Positions 7,333-15,592 of a stretch of DNA of 33,161 bases are shown piece after piece. Position 1 is the stretch's first letter. Every line of letters starts with the position of its first letter. The position numbers were made by a program, and so were the translations under genes. The notes under the pieces were generated by a model, which was not told the origin of the DNA, ran no database searches, and saw only the letters and a list, made by a program, of their open reading frames with translations. This DNA comes from Alkalibacterium gilvum (GTDB taxonomy: Bacteria; Bacillota; Bacilli; Lactobacillales; Carnobacteriaceae_A): positions 1 through 33,161 of the forward strand of contig NZ_FNYW01000024.1 of assembly GCF_900109085.1 (NCBI RefSeq). Reading direction: 5' to 3'.

Positions 7333-8196
7333 TCAGTCATTTTCTGCAAGTTCTTTCTCCAAACGGTCGATTATCAGTTGTATTGAGACAGCATAATTTT
7401 CATTCTTCTGAATATCAAATATTGTCCGGGCTTTTTTATATGATCTTAGACCATCTTTTTTCTGGCCTAATTTTTCCAGACAGTATCCTTTATAATACAG
7501 AAAATCTCCTAGGAGAAATAATGTATTTTCTGAAATAACTAAACTTAAACCTTGAAATACTTTATTAATGCATTCATTATATTTATTTTGCTTAGCTAGA
7601 CATACGGAATAATTCAAGAGTAATTTTGCTTTTTTTTCATAATTCATCCACTCTGAAAATATACTAAACCCTTTTTGATAATATTTTTCAGCTAATTCAT
7701 AATTGTCTTGCCTCAAATACTGATTCCCAATACTATCAATAATTTCAATACGAAGTTCACCATTTTTCGTCATCTCTTCCAACCTCAATAGATGTCTTAA
7801 TGCTTTGTCGCTCTCCCCATCACGATAAGCATATAATAAGCCATTTATCCATTCAAAAAACATTCGGTCTTGTCCAATTGCTTGACTGATCAATTCTTCA
7901 TTTGAGCTTATAAGGTAGGATACCGACTCATACTCTCGACGCTCCAGATGCTGTCTAATAAGTCTAGACAGTTGTGATGTTTTTGAATAGCGACTTTCAA
8001 CAGAATCTTCTCCATAAAAATAATGCAGTGAAACGGCAAGACGTTCAGCTAATTTTTCCATAAGTTCCCGGCTCGGTTTCACTTTTTTCTTCTCAATACG
8101 ACTGACCATGGCCTGCGTACAAATTCCTTCAGAAAGATCAGCTTGAGTCATTTTCAACTCTTTTCTTCTTTTTCTGATTTTCTCCCCTATTTTCAT
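7333..8196 (-). CDS. XRE-type HTH / TPR regulator (RNPP/Rgg-like)
   Basis: A 287-residue cytoplasmic regulator. Residues 1-60 form an XRE helix-turn-helix (GEKIRKRRKELKMTQADLSEGICTQAMVSRIEKKKVKPS). Residues 110-280 are helical TPR-like repeats, for example ELAEKYYQKGFSIFSEW, LLNYSVCLAKQNKYNECINKVFQGL and YKGYCLEKLGQKKDGLRSYKKARTIF. HTH plus a TPR array of 280-300 residues is the design of RNPP regulators (PlcR, PrgX, Rgg), which bind short imported peptides. No convincing pheromone gene adjoins it, so its ligand is unknown and a peptide-independent role remains possible. The Shine-Dalgarno AGAGGA is 9 nt upstream of the ATG. A perfect AT palindrome lies just upstream. Confidence 0.85.
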   Translation of the reverse strand: MKIGEKIRKRRKELKMTQADLSEGICTQAMVSRIEKKKVKPSRELMEKLAERLAVSLHYFYGEDSVESRYSKTSQLSRLIRQHLERREYESVSYLISSNEELISQAIGQDRMFFEWINGLLYAYRDGESDKALRHLLRLEEMTKNGELRIEIIDSIGNQYLRQDNYELAEKYYQKGFSIFSEWMNYEKKAKLLLNYSVCLAKQNKYNECINKVFQGLSLVISENTLFLLGDFLYYKGYCLEKLGQKKDGLRSYKKARTIFDIQKNENYAVSIQLIIDRLEKELAEND

Positions 8197-8214
8197 CCGC
8201 CTATTCCTCTCATT

Positions 8215-8232
8215 ATATTATAATTATAATAT
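8215..8232. promoter_or_regulatory. 18-bp perfect AT palindrome upstream of the XRE/TPR gene
   Basis: Positions 8215-8232 are fully self-complementary (half-site ATATTATAA). The palindrome lies 18 bp upstream of the regulator's ATG and includes a TATAAT that could act as a -10. An autoregulatory operator is the simplest reading, but AT-rich palindromes also arise by chance in such DNA. Confidence 0.35.
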
Positions 8233-8370
8233 CAGTTATATTAAATCATTATACATGAGTGACTTGCTATTTTCTATATTTTTATGAAATTTTCTTATTG
8301 TATAAGCTTATTACTATGAAATTTATTCTTTTAGTTTAATATTTTTTATAATCATTTTTTAATGATAACT

Positions 8371-10167
8371 CTAATTTTCCTCATTGTTATTATCTGTAAT
8401 AGATATTGGTAGCCAGACTGTAAAGTCAGTCCATTGATTTACTTCACTTTTAACTTCGATATGCCCCTCATTATTTTCAACTAACCACTTCACAATAGAT
8501 AAACCTAAACCAGTTCCCCCAATATTCCGACTTCTGCTTTTATCAACTCTATAAAAGCGTTCGAATATTCTGTTCAGCTGATTTTCAGGGATCCCCATAC
8601 CATTATCAACCACAGAAAGTTTCAAATTATTATCCGTAATACCTATTTCTATTGTCACTTTTCCCTTTTCAGGTGTATAAGCTACTGCATTACTGACTAA
8701 ATTAATTATAATTTGTTTTAAATGATCTGGATTTATTTCAATTTCTATACCCTTTTGACCAACTATATTAACATGAATATCTTTTAAACTGATTTTTTGA
8801 CTTAGTACTTTAAGAACATCCTCGATTGTTTCATTTACGTTGATTATATCTTTTGCACCATTATCCTGTCTTTGCTCGAGTTTAGATAGCTGCAAGATAT
8901 CATTGACCATAACGTCAAGCCGGCCCGCTTCTTTATTAATAATCTCTAGAAATTCAACGAGTACGTCATTATCATCTAATGCGCCATCAAGAAGTGTTTC
9001 ACTAAAACCTTTCAATGCCGTAATAGGTGTACGAAGCTCATGAGAAACATTTGCTACAAAGTCAGTTCGGACTTTTTCAAGTCTTCTTATTTCAGTGATG
9101 TCATAAAGGAGAACGATGAAGTTCAATGTCTCTAATGAATCATTAAAAATAGGTACCACATGTACATCCATCGTTTTCTCTTCTGGATAGTACATTTGAA
9201 TTTCCCTATTCTGAATGCGCTCTGTATTATATGCTTTTTCTATGGTAGCAATCAATTCAGAACTGTGTAGACTCTCAAAAAAAGATTTACCTTGCTTACT
9301 ATTCAAGTCCTCCCCCAGGAGCTCATTCATGGCAGGATTTACCATATTAATTCGTTTATCCTTCTCAACAAGCATCACTCCAATAATCAGATTGTTGATC
9401 AATTCTTTTAGTTTGAGTTCATTTTCTTTTATTTCACTCATCTGATTATTTAAATTGATAGCCAGTTCGTTGATAGAAGAGCCTAATTCATCTATTTCTT
9501 TATATGATCCTTTATGGTACCTCACAGAATAATCTTGATATGAAAGAACATTAGCTATATTCCTAATCTTATCAATGGGACGTGTGATTTTTTTAGCCCA
9601 ATAACGAATAAATAAATAAGAAATGAGTATAGCTGCAATTAAAAATAATAGTAATGTAGTCATAAGCTCATCCGTTACTCCGATCACTTCTTCAGCATTT
9701 CGAGAAAGACGAAGGTAACCATTAAACCCACTTTCTGTTGTTTCTATACGCGTTGCACTATAATAAAGCATTTCATTCGTACTTTCACTTTTACGGTGAT
9801 ATGTACCTATTTTCTGCCCCTCTGTAACTTGTATAATTTCTGGTCTATCTAGGTGTTTTTCAAGTTGATCTGCCTGAACGCGTGAATCATAGATCACATC
9901 ACCATTCAAATCAATGAGTGTTATCCGTTCCTTCATAACGCGCGAAGCTGATTCCAGTCGACTAATGAGTGGGCCATTTTTCTCCATCGACTCTTCTATA
10001 TCATTTAATTGACTTCCTAGTACCAAGAGCTGTGTATTCAGCGCTTCCTCCTGTTGTTCTATTGATTGTTCTTTAATTCCAGAAGAAATCATTGAGATAA
10101 ATACAACAAAGAAAGTTAATAGAATAAGTGTAAAAAATAAAATCATTCGGGACTGTATTTTTTTCAT
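8371..10167 (-). CDS. phoR: PhoR-type sensor histidine kinase
   Basis: A 598-residue membrane kinase. TM1 is at about 8-28, followed by an extracytoplasmic sensor region (29-168) and TM2 (about 170-188). A HAMP domain (189-242) follows, then a PAS domain (about 255-360), HisKA with FVANVSHELRTPITALKGF (phospho-acceptor His376) and a HATPase domain. The N box is LKQIIINLVSNAVAYTPEKG, and G boxes are VVDNGMGIPENQL and GGTGLGLSIVKWLV. The same order is seen in PhoR and WalK. PhoR is chosen because it overlaps phoP by four bases (ATGA) and lies divergent to pstSCAB-phoU. It should phosphorylate PhoP under phosphate limitation. Confidence 0.9.
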   Translation of the reverse strand: MKKIQSRMILFFTLILLTFFVVFISMISSGIKEQSIEQQEEALNTQLLVLGSQLNDIEESMEKNGPLISRLESASRVMKERITLIDLNGDVIYDSRVQADQLEKHLDRPEIIQVTEGQKIGTYHRKSESTNEMLYYSATRIETTESGFNGYLRLSRNAEEVIGVTDELMTTLLLFLIAAILISYLFIRYWAKKITRPIDKIRNIANVLSYQDYSVRYHKGSYKEIDELGSSINELAINLNNQMSEIKENELKLKELINNLIIGVMLVEKDKRINMVNPAMNELLGEDLNSKQGKSFFESLHSSELIATIEKAYNTERIQNREIQMYYPEEKTMDVHVVPIFNDSLETLNFIVLLYDITEIRRLEKVRTDFVANVSHELRTPITALKGFSETLLDGALDDNDVLVEFLEIINKEAGRLDVMVNDILQLSKLEQRQDNGAKDIINVNETIEDVLKVLSQKISLKDIHVNIVGQKGIEIEINPDHLKQIIINLVSNAVAYTPEKGKVTIEIGITDNNLKLSVVDNGMGIPENQLNRIFERFYRVDKSRSRNIGGTGLGLSIVKWLVENNEGHIEVKSEVNQWTDFTVWLPISITDNNNEEN

Positions 10168-10871
10168 TGCGGTACCTCTAATTTATAGCCAAATCCCCGA
10201 GCCGTTTTTATATACCGCGGTTGTTTTGGATTTACTTCAATTTTTTCCCTTAAATGACTGATGTGCACGTCTACAATGCGCGTTTCTCCACTAAAATCAT
10301 AATCCCACACTGCTAGAAGTAACTGTTCGCGGCTTAGTATACGATTCTTGTTTTCAGCAAGATAAACAAGTAATTTAAACTCTTTTGGTGTGAAAGCTAA
10401 TTTTTCTTCCTTTACATAGACTTCGAATTTTTCTGGATAAATCGTAATATGATCCAATATGATCGTTTTTTGCCTTTGATCCATGTCGAGCGTCTGCTTA
10501 TTCTGCTTATCTACCCGTCTCAAGATCGCTTTAATCCGTGCAATAACCTCCCGTGGACTGAAGGGTTTAGTTATATAATCATCTGCTCCAATTTCCAAAC
10601 CCACAATTTTGTCGATTTCAGAGTCTTTGGCTGTCAACATGATAATTGGTGTATCGATTTTTTCTCCTCGAATAGCCCGACATATATCCATCCCATCTTT
10701 TGAAGGCAGCATCAAATCAAGTAGAATCATAGCGTATTGATTTTTCAAAGCCAATGCTAGTCCCTCTTCTCCATCCATCGCCACATCAACCTTGTAATTT
10801 TCCTTTTCCATATTGTATTGAAGTAGCTTAACAATCGATAGTTCATCTTCTATTATTAAAATTTTCTTCAT
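10164..10871 (-). CDS. phoP: PhoP/PhoB-type response regulator
   Basis: A 235-residue OmpR-family regulator. The receiver domain (1-120) has the acidic pair in IIEDE, the phospho-acceptor Asp52 in ILLDLMLP, the switch Thr in MLTAK and Lys101 in YITKPF. The C-terminal winged helix (about 135-233) includes FTPKEFKLLVYLAENKNRILSREQLLLAVWDYDF and RIVDVHISHLREKIE. The gene is preceded by an AGGAGA ribosome site, overlaps phoR by four bases and is divergent from pstS. It should bind the four TTNACA-type repeats at 11026-11064 and activate phosphate uptake. Confidence 0.92.
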   Translation of the reverse strand: MKKILIIEDELSIVKLLQYNMEKENYKVDVAMDGEEGLALALKNQYAMILLDLMLPSKDGMDICRAIRGEKIDTPIIMLTAKDSEIDKIVGLEIGADDYITKPFSPREVIARIKAILRRVDKQNKQTLDMDQRQKTIILDHITIYPEKFEVYVKEEKLAFTPKEFKLLVYLAENKNRILSREQLLLAVWDYDFSGETRIVDVHISHLREKIEVNPKQPRYIKTARGFGYKLEVPQ

Positions 10872-11025
10872 TTTATCTCTCCTGTGACTTCAGTCTTACG
10901 TCTATATAAAGCTAATATTCTATACTTAATATTGCTATATTAATCATTTAATGTTTTTCATCTAACGCCTTTTATATACCTATCATAACAGGATTTCTAT
11001 AAATAAAATATCATTGAAATCCGTA

Positions 11026-11064
11026 TTTACACAATCTTTACATTATATTTGCGTTGAATTAACA
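11026..11064 (+). promoter_or_regulatory. Pho box upstream of pstS (four hexamers, 11-bp phase)
   Basis: TTTACA (11026), TTTACA (11037), TTTGCG (11048) and TTAACA (11059) are spaced by exactly 5 bp each, the arrangement bound by PhoP dimers in Bacillus (consensus TTHAYA). The third copy is degenerate. A possible -10 (TACTCT, 11074-11079) follows at the right distance, and no good -35 is present, as expected for a PhoP-activated promoter. Confidence 0.85.
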
Positions 11065-11086
11065 CCCACACGTTACTCTAACTTTG

Positions 11087-11103
11087 TAGACAAAAAGTGT
11101 CTA
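11087..11103 (+). other. Small hairpin in the pstS 5' leader
   Basis: TAGACA (11087-11092) and TGTCTA (11098-11103) form a perfect 6-bp stem with loop AAAAG. It lies just before the pstS ribosome site and may stabilise the mRNA; no function is shown. Confidence 0.4.
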
Positions 11104-11127
11104 ACTACTTAAAAAGAGGGATTAATT

Positions 11128-12093
11128 ATGAAAATGACTAAGGTTGTAAAAATGGGTACATCATTGAGTGCGGTACTTTTACTAGCAGCTTGCGGTAACA
11201 AATCAGAAGACAAAAACAGCGCAGGAGCAAATGAAGAAACATCTGAAAGCATTACCGGTTCAGTCCAAGTCGACGGATCTTCCACTGTCTTTCCAATCAT
11301 GGAGGGTATTGCCGAAGAGTTTTCTATTGAGAATCCAAAAGCGCGAGCAACCATCGGTGTATCCGGTTCTGGTGGTGGGTTCGAGAAATTTATTGCCGGA
11401 GAGACTGATATTTCCAATGCCTCTCGACCTATCAAAGAAGAGGAGATAGCACTACTTGAAGAAGAAGGTATCGATTATACGGAATTTAAAATCGCTCTTG
11501 ATGGTCTTTCGGTTGTCGTCAACTCAGAGAATGACTGGGTCGATTATCTTACCCTTGACGAACTTTACGCGATTTGGGCAGAAGAAGGCGATGCTGATAC
11601 ATGGGCAGACGTCAGAGACGGCTGGCCTGATGAAGAAATTGAACTGTTCAGTCCCGGAATTGATTCAGGAACCTACGACTATTTTGATGAAGTCATACTA
11701 AACGGAGACCAAATTGAAAGAGAGGCATCACTTTCTGAAGACGACAATATTTTGGTTCAAGGTGTAAAAGGCTCCCCAAACGGTTTAGCTTACTTTGGTT
11801 ATGCATACTATGCTGAAAACATGGATACAGTTAAAATCGTTCCAATCGAAAACAGCGAAGGTGACGTTATAGAACCGAGTAGTGAAACAGTGCAAAACGG
11901 AAATTATGAACCTTTATCCAGACCATTATTCATCTATGTAAAACACGAATCTATAGTAGAAAACAATGCAGCTTATGAATTTGCAAAGTATTCACTGAAA
12001 ATGGCTGGCGAAATGGCTCAGGAAGTTGGCTATGTCGCTATGGAAGAGGCTATTTATGAAGAAAGTCTAGCAACCCTGGAAAGCTTAAAGTAG
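11128..12093 (+). CDS. pstS: Phosphate ABC transporter substrate-binding lipoprotein
   Basis: A 321-residue secreted lipoprotein. The signal peptide ends in the lipobox LLLAAC, with Cys22 as the lipidated residue. The phosphate site is visible: [13 protein letters not shown] (about 48-60), [31 protein letters not shown] (the S-G-S-G-G and D-I-S-N-A-S-R loops) and [12 protein letters not shown]. The mature protein is acidic. It binds inorganic phosphate outside the cell and passes it to PstC/PstA. The start is supported by AAAGAGGGA 8 nt upstream. It is first in the pst operon, directly behind a Pho box, and separated from pstC by an attenuator-like hairpin, so it may be made in excess over the membrane components. 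Confidence 0.96.
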   Translation: MKMTKVVKMGTSLSAVLLLAACGNKSEDKNSAGANEETSESITGSVQVDGSSTVFPIMEGIAEEFSIENPKARATIGVSGSGGGFEKFIAGETDISNASRPIKEEEIALLEEEGIDYTEFKIALDGLSVVVNSENDWVDYLTLDELYAIWAEEGDADTWADVRDGWPDEEIELFSPGIDSGTYDYFDEVILNGDQIEREASLSEDDNILVQGVKGSPNGLAYFGYAYYAENMDTVKIVPIENSEGDVIEPSSETVQNGNYEPLSRPLFIYVKHESIVENNAAYEFAKYSLKMAGEMAQEVGYVAMEEAIYEESLATLESLK

Positions 12094-12130
12094 ACTTTTG
12101 ACTAACTTAAAAATACTTATATAGCCTATT

Positions 12131-12189
12131 AAAGTGATTATCATATCGGTCAATACCTATCACTTTTTTCTCGATAGACACTGACCGAT
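12131..12189 (+). promoter_or_regulatory. Attenuator-like hairpin with competing stem between pstS and pstC
   Basis: AAAGTGAT (12131-12138) pairs perfectly with ATCACTTT (12159-12166), followed by more T residues (T run 12164-12169): a Rho-independent-type terminator inside the operon. ATCGGTCA (12145-12152), inside its 20-nt loop, is the exact complement of TGACCGAT (12182-12189), which lies just before the pstC ribosome site (12194-12199). The second pairing could form a pseudoknot with the terminator or replace it. Confidence 0.6.
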
Positions 12190-12208
12190 GTTTAAGGAGC
12201 ATCAATTC

Positions 12209-13138
12209 ATGAAGATAACTATCCGCGAAAGGATTAAAAAAAATAAAGCGAAACAGTCCTATCAGAATACGATTGAGAAAGCCATGCCACTCTTATTTTT
12301 TCTCATGGCTTCCCTTTCCATTCTAGTTACCTTAGGAATCATTTATACCCTGCTGAGAGAAACAATTATGTTTTTTACTCACATTTCTTTGTTCGATTTC
12401 ATTACGGGAACTGAATGGTATCCTTTTTTTGAAAATAACCCTAGTTATGGTATCTGGCCTTTGCTTTCCGGGACGTTTACAATCGCAATCATCGCTATGC
12501 TAGTCGCAGTCCCAATCGGCCTTGCTTCAGCTATTTATTTAAGTGAATATGCCAGTGATAGGAGTCGTAGAATACTAAAACCTATTCTTGAAGTTCTCGC
12601 CGGTGTGCCTACTGTTGTTTACGGGTTGTTTGCCTTAACATTCGTAACCCCTCTGATGCAAACGTTCGTCACTGATCTACCTATTTTTAACGCCCTGAGT
12701 CCAGGGATTGTAGTAGGAATTATGATCATTCCACAGATTACATCTCTGTCCCAGGAAGCAATGAACGCGGTTCCTCAATCCGTGCGTGACGGTGCCTATG
12801 CTCTTGGAGCGACGCGACTTGAAGTTGCTCTCAAAATCGTCATTCCCGGATCATTTAGTGGCATCGTCTCATCCCTCGTACTCGGCTTGTCCCGCGCGAT
12901 TGGCGAAACAATGATTGTATCTACCGCAGCTGGTTCCACGCCGAATTTGGGGTTCACACCAACAGAATCGATTCAAACGATGACGTCTTATATCGTGCAA
13001 GTTAGCATGGGCGATGCAACATTCGGATCAACAATTTATTACAGTATCTATGCAGTAGGTATGACGCTATTTCTCTTTACCCTTATCATGAACATATTAG
13101 CCAATCATATTTCCCGTAAATATAGGGAGGTTTACTAA
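12209..13138 (+). CDS. pstC: Phosphate ABC transporter permease PstC
   Basis: A roughly 309-residue inner permease with six transmembrane segments. The first is at about residues 30-52 of the shortened protein (MPLLFFLMASLSILVTLGIIYTLL). The binding-protein-dependent transport signature is visible as EAMNAVPQSVRDGAYALGATRLEVALKIVIPGSFSGI, the EAA loop that docks PstB. I chose the ATG at 12209 over the in-frame ATG at 12188. AAGGAG at 12194-12199 stands 9 nt before 12209 but lies downstream of 12188. The stop overlaps the pstA start (TAATG at 13136-13140), indicating translational coupling. Confidence 0.94.
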   Translation: MKITIRERIKKNKAKQSYQNTIEKAMPLLFFLMASLSILVTLGIIYTLLRETIMFFTHISLFDFITGTEWYPFFENNPSYGIWPLLSGTFTIAIIAMLVAVPIGLASAIYLSEYASDRSRRILKPILEVLAGVPTVVYGLFALTFVTPLMQTFVTDLPIFNALSPGIVVGIMIIPQITSLSQEAMNAVPQSVRDGAYALGATRLEVALKIVIPGSFSGIVSSLVLGLSRAIGETMIVSTAAGSTPNLGFTPTESIQTMTSYIVQVSMGDATFGSTIYYSIYAVGMTLFLFTLIMNILANHISRKYREVY

Positions 13139-14016
13139 TGAAAAATAATAGTGTAACACCAGATGAAAAACAGATTGATAGAAGGATTATTAAAAATAAA
13201 TTGGCTAAAGGTGTATTCTTTTTAGGTACTCTCTTTGGGATTATTGTTCTTGCTGCTTTATTGATCCGTATCTTCACTCAGGGAATCGCTTATCTGGACT
13301 TTGGTTTTCTTAGCAATTTCGCTTCCAGAAGACCAGAGGATGCTGGTATCAGAGCTGCTATTCTTGGAACCATTTGGATTATGTCCATTACGATACCCGT
13401 TTCACTCATATTAGGTGTAAGCACATCTATCTATCTAGAAGAATATGCACCAAGAAACAAATTTACTCGCTTCATCGAGCTGAATCTGGCCAACTTAGCC
13501 GGAGTTCCCTCTGTCGTATTTGGACTTCTTGGTCTAACTGTCTTTGTACGGCTTCTAGAGATGGGAAGAAGTATCCTAGCAGGAGGGTTCACCATGTCTC
13601 TACTCATACTTCCTGTCATCGTAGTCGCATCAAAGGAAGCCATCCGAGCGATACCACAGGAGCAGTATGATGCAGCTTATGCTATGGGAGCTACGAAATG
13701 GCAGATTATTCGAACAGTCGTCCTACCAGCTGCTACACCCGGTATTTTAACTGGAGCTATTCTTTCCTTGTCTCGTGGAGTAGGAGAAACTGCCTCTCTG
13801 CTTATGATTGGTGCGATGACTTTTATCGCCTACACTCCAGCTTCCGTTCTGGATGGTTTTACTGTTCTACCTATCCAAATTTTCAGCTGGGCAAGCAGAC
13901 CCCAGGCCGAATTCCAAGCTGTTGCAGCTGCAGGTAGTATCGTCCTTCTAGTTATTTTGATTGTGATGAATACGCTGGCAATTATTATCCGCAATAACTA
14001 TTCGAAACGCTATTGA
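13138..14016 (+). CDS. pstA: Phosphate ABC transporter permease PstA
   Basis: A 292-residue membrane protein with six predicted transmembrane helices, partner of PstC. The EAA loop reads KEAIRAIPQEQYDAAYAMGATKWQIIRTVVLPAATPGIL (about 163-201). It is preceded by LANLAGVPSVVFGLLGLTVFV, a segment highly conserved in PstA/PstC. The start overlaps the pstC stop by one base, with AGGGAGG upstream inside pstC. It forms the translocation path for phosphate with PstC and is energised by PstB, encoded 15 bp downstream. Confidence 0.95.
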   Translation: MKNNSVTPDEKQIDRRIIKNKLAKGVFFLGTLFGIIVLAALLIRIFTQGIAYLDFGFLSNFASRRPEDAGIRAAILGTIWIMSITIPVSLILGVSTSIYLEEYAPRNKFTRFIELNLANLAGVPSVVFGLLGLTVFVRLLEMGRSILAGGFTMSLLILPVIVVASKEAIRAIPQEQYDAAYAMGATKWQIIRTVVLPAATPGILTGAILSLSRGVGETASLLMIGAMTFIAYTPASVLDGFTVLPIQIFSWASRPQAEFQAVAAAGSIVLLVILIVMNTLAIIIRNNYSKRY

Positions 14017-14031
14017 TATAGGGGGAAAATT

Positions 14032-14799
14032 ATGAATAATTCAGAAAATAAGTCGTTAGTCTACTCCATCAAGGATTTAAATTTGTGGTATGGAGATACA
14101 AAAGCATTAAAAAATATTTCGATTGACATACCCGAAAAAGAGGTCATCGCGATCATTGGTCCCTCAGGATGCGGGAAGTCGACATTCATTAAAACATTGA
14201 ACCGGATGGTAGAGCTCGTCCCTTCTGTCAAAACGGAAGGATCGATCCACTATAAAAAACTGGATATAAAAAAAGCTAAAGTCGAGTCTTTACGTACTGA
14301 AGTTGGGATGGTATTTCAGAAGCCGAATCCCTTCCCAAAATCTATTTATGACAATATTGCTTATGGCCCGCGTATTCACGGGATAAAAGATAAGAAAACA
14401 CTGGATGAAGTGGTTGAAAGAAGCCTGAGAGGGGCTGCACTTTGGGAAGAAGTCAAAGATCGCCTGGACGAAAATGCTTTTGGATTATCCGGAGGTCAGC
14501 AGCAGCGTGTCTGTATTGCCAGAGCACTGGCTGTCGAGCCTGATGTGATACTCATGGATGAACCGACCTCAGCTTTGGATCCCTTATCGACAGCTAAAAT
14601 AGAAGACCTCATCCATGAGCTAAGAAAGAACTACAGTATTATTATTGTCACACACAACATGCAACAAGCCGCACGGATTTCCGATAAAACAGCCTTCTTT
14701 TTAAATGGTGAAGTTATCGAATTCGATGCAACAGAAAGGATGTACTCTAATCCAAAAGACAAGCGAACTGACGATTATATTTCAGGTAAATTTGGTTAA
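14032..14799 (+). CDS. pstB: Phosphate ABC transporter ATPase PstB
   Basis: A 255-residue ABC ATPase. Walker A is GPSGCGKS (43-50), the Q loop is [21 protein letters not shown], the signature is LSGGQQQR (152-159), Walker B is VILMDEP (172-178) and the switch histidine is in VTHNMQQA. The segment [13 protein letters not shown] is characteristic of PstB among ABC ATPases. N-terminal [19 protein letters not shown] is also typical. AGGGGGAAAA forms its ribosome site. Only one pstB is present, while several Firmicutes carry two. Confidence 0.96.
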   Translation: MNNSENKSLVYSIKDLNLWYGDTKALKNISIDIPEKEVIAIIGPSGCGKSTFIKTLNRMVELVPSVKTEGSIHYKKLDIKKAKVESLRTEVGMVFQKPNPFPKSIYDNIAYGPRIHGIKDKKTLDEVVERSLRGAALWEEVKDRLDENAFGLSGGQQQRVCIARALAVEPDVILMDEPTSALDPLSTAKIEDLIHELRKNYSIIIVTHNMQQAARISDKTAFFLNGEVIEFDATERMYSNPKDKRTDDYISGKFG

Positions 14800-14862
14800 C
14801 AGATTTACGAATAATCCTTCATCAAATAATAAAATAATTAAATCTAAGAGGGGACTATCTCA

Positions 14863-15549
14863 ATGAGAAGAGCATTCGAAGAAGAATTGAATGATTTACA
14901 CGACCAATTTTATCAAATGGGCTTAATGGTATCCGAAGCTATTTATCTGTCAGTTAAAAGTTTTACTACACACGATAAAAAAACTGCCGAAAAAGTTATC
15001 ACTAATGACCCTTATATAAACGAGCAACAAGTTATGATTGAGTCAAAATCGATTGAACTCATCGCCTTGCAGCAGCCCGTCACGAGTGATTTACGCCGCA
15101 TTATTACCATTATGAAAGCTTGTGCAGATTTAGAACGCATGGGAGACCATGCCGTCGCTATTGCCAAAGCTACTATTCGAGTCAAGGGGAATAAAAAAGA
15201 TCTCGCTATCGAAAACAATTTAGCTATTATGGCTGAAAGTGTAAAAAAACTGGTTGAACGTTCCTTGACTGCCTTTATTGAAACAGATTTAAAAGAAGCC
15301 AAAAAAATTGCCTTAAAGGATAATGAAATAGACCAAATGGCTTTCGAAATACACAAGCAAACACTAGAAGAAATGAAAAAAGATTCTGAACTAGTACTTG
15401 GTGCAACGAATTATATTTTAGTTGCAGGTAACCTGGAACGGATAGGGGATTATGTCACAAATGTTTGCGAATGGATTATTTATTTGGAATCAGGAAAAAT
15501 TATTGAACTAAACACCCATAACACACTGGACAATACTTCCTTTAAATAA
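14863..15549 (+). CDS. phoU: PhoU, phosphate signalling regulator
   Basis: A 228-residue all-helical protein containing two PhoU repeats. Repeat 1 includes LNDLHDQFYQMGLMVSEAI and RRIITIMKACADLERMGDHAVAIAKATI. Repeat 2 includes ARKIALKDNEID-like sequence and YILVAGNLERIGDYVTNVCEWIIY. The paired ExxRxGDHA/V motifs bind metal ions. PhoU links the state of PstSCAB to PhoR and limits phosphate uptake. It is the last gene of the operon, 63 bp after pstB with its own GAGGGGA ribosome site, and is followed by a strong terminator. Confidence 0.95.
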   Translation: MRRAFEEELNDLHDQFYQMGLMVSEAIYLSVKSFTTHDKKTAEKVITNDPYINEQQVMIESKSIELIALQQPVTSDLRRIITIMKACADLERMGDHAVAIAKATIRVKGNKKDLAIENNLAIMAESVKKLVERSLTAFIETDLKEAKKIALKDNEIDQMAFEIHKQTLEEMKKDSELVLGATNYILVAGNLERIGDYVTNVCEWIIYLESGKIIELNTHNTLDNTSFK

Positions 15550-15552
15550 AGG

Positions 15553-15589
15553 AAAAAGTGCTGACATTAAATCAATGTCAGCACTTTTT
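15553..15589. terminator. Bidirectional terminator between phoU and the MscS-type gene
   Basis: A perfect 16-bp stem (15553-15568 with 15574-15589) around the loop AAATC. The arms start and end in A5/T5, so it works in either direction for the two convergent genes. Confidence 0.92.
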
Positions 15590-15592
15590 ATT

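Noticed and set aside
8254-8330. Tiny plus-strand hydrophobic ORFs (MSDLLFSIFL, MKFSYCISLLL) as pheromone candidates for the XRE/TPR regulator
   Set aside because: No ribosome site precedes them, the sequence is simply AT-rich, and they lack a recognisable signal-plus-pheromone layout.
11109-11435. A 108-codon minus-strand open frame opposite pstS
   Set aside because: It is antisense to the conserved pstS frame and lacks any recognisable domain.
12188-12208. Earlier ATG for pstC
   Set aside because: The AAGGAG ribosome site lies after this ATG, at the right distance for the ATG at 12209.
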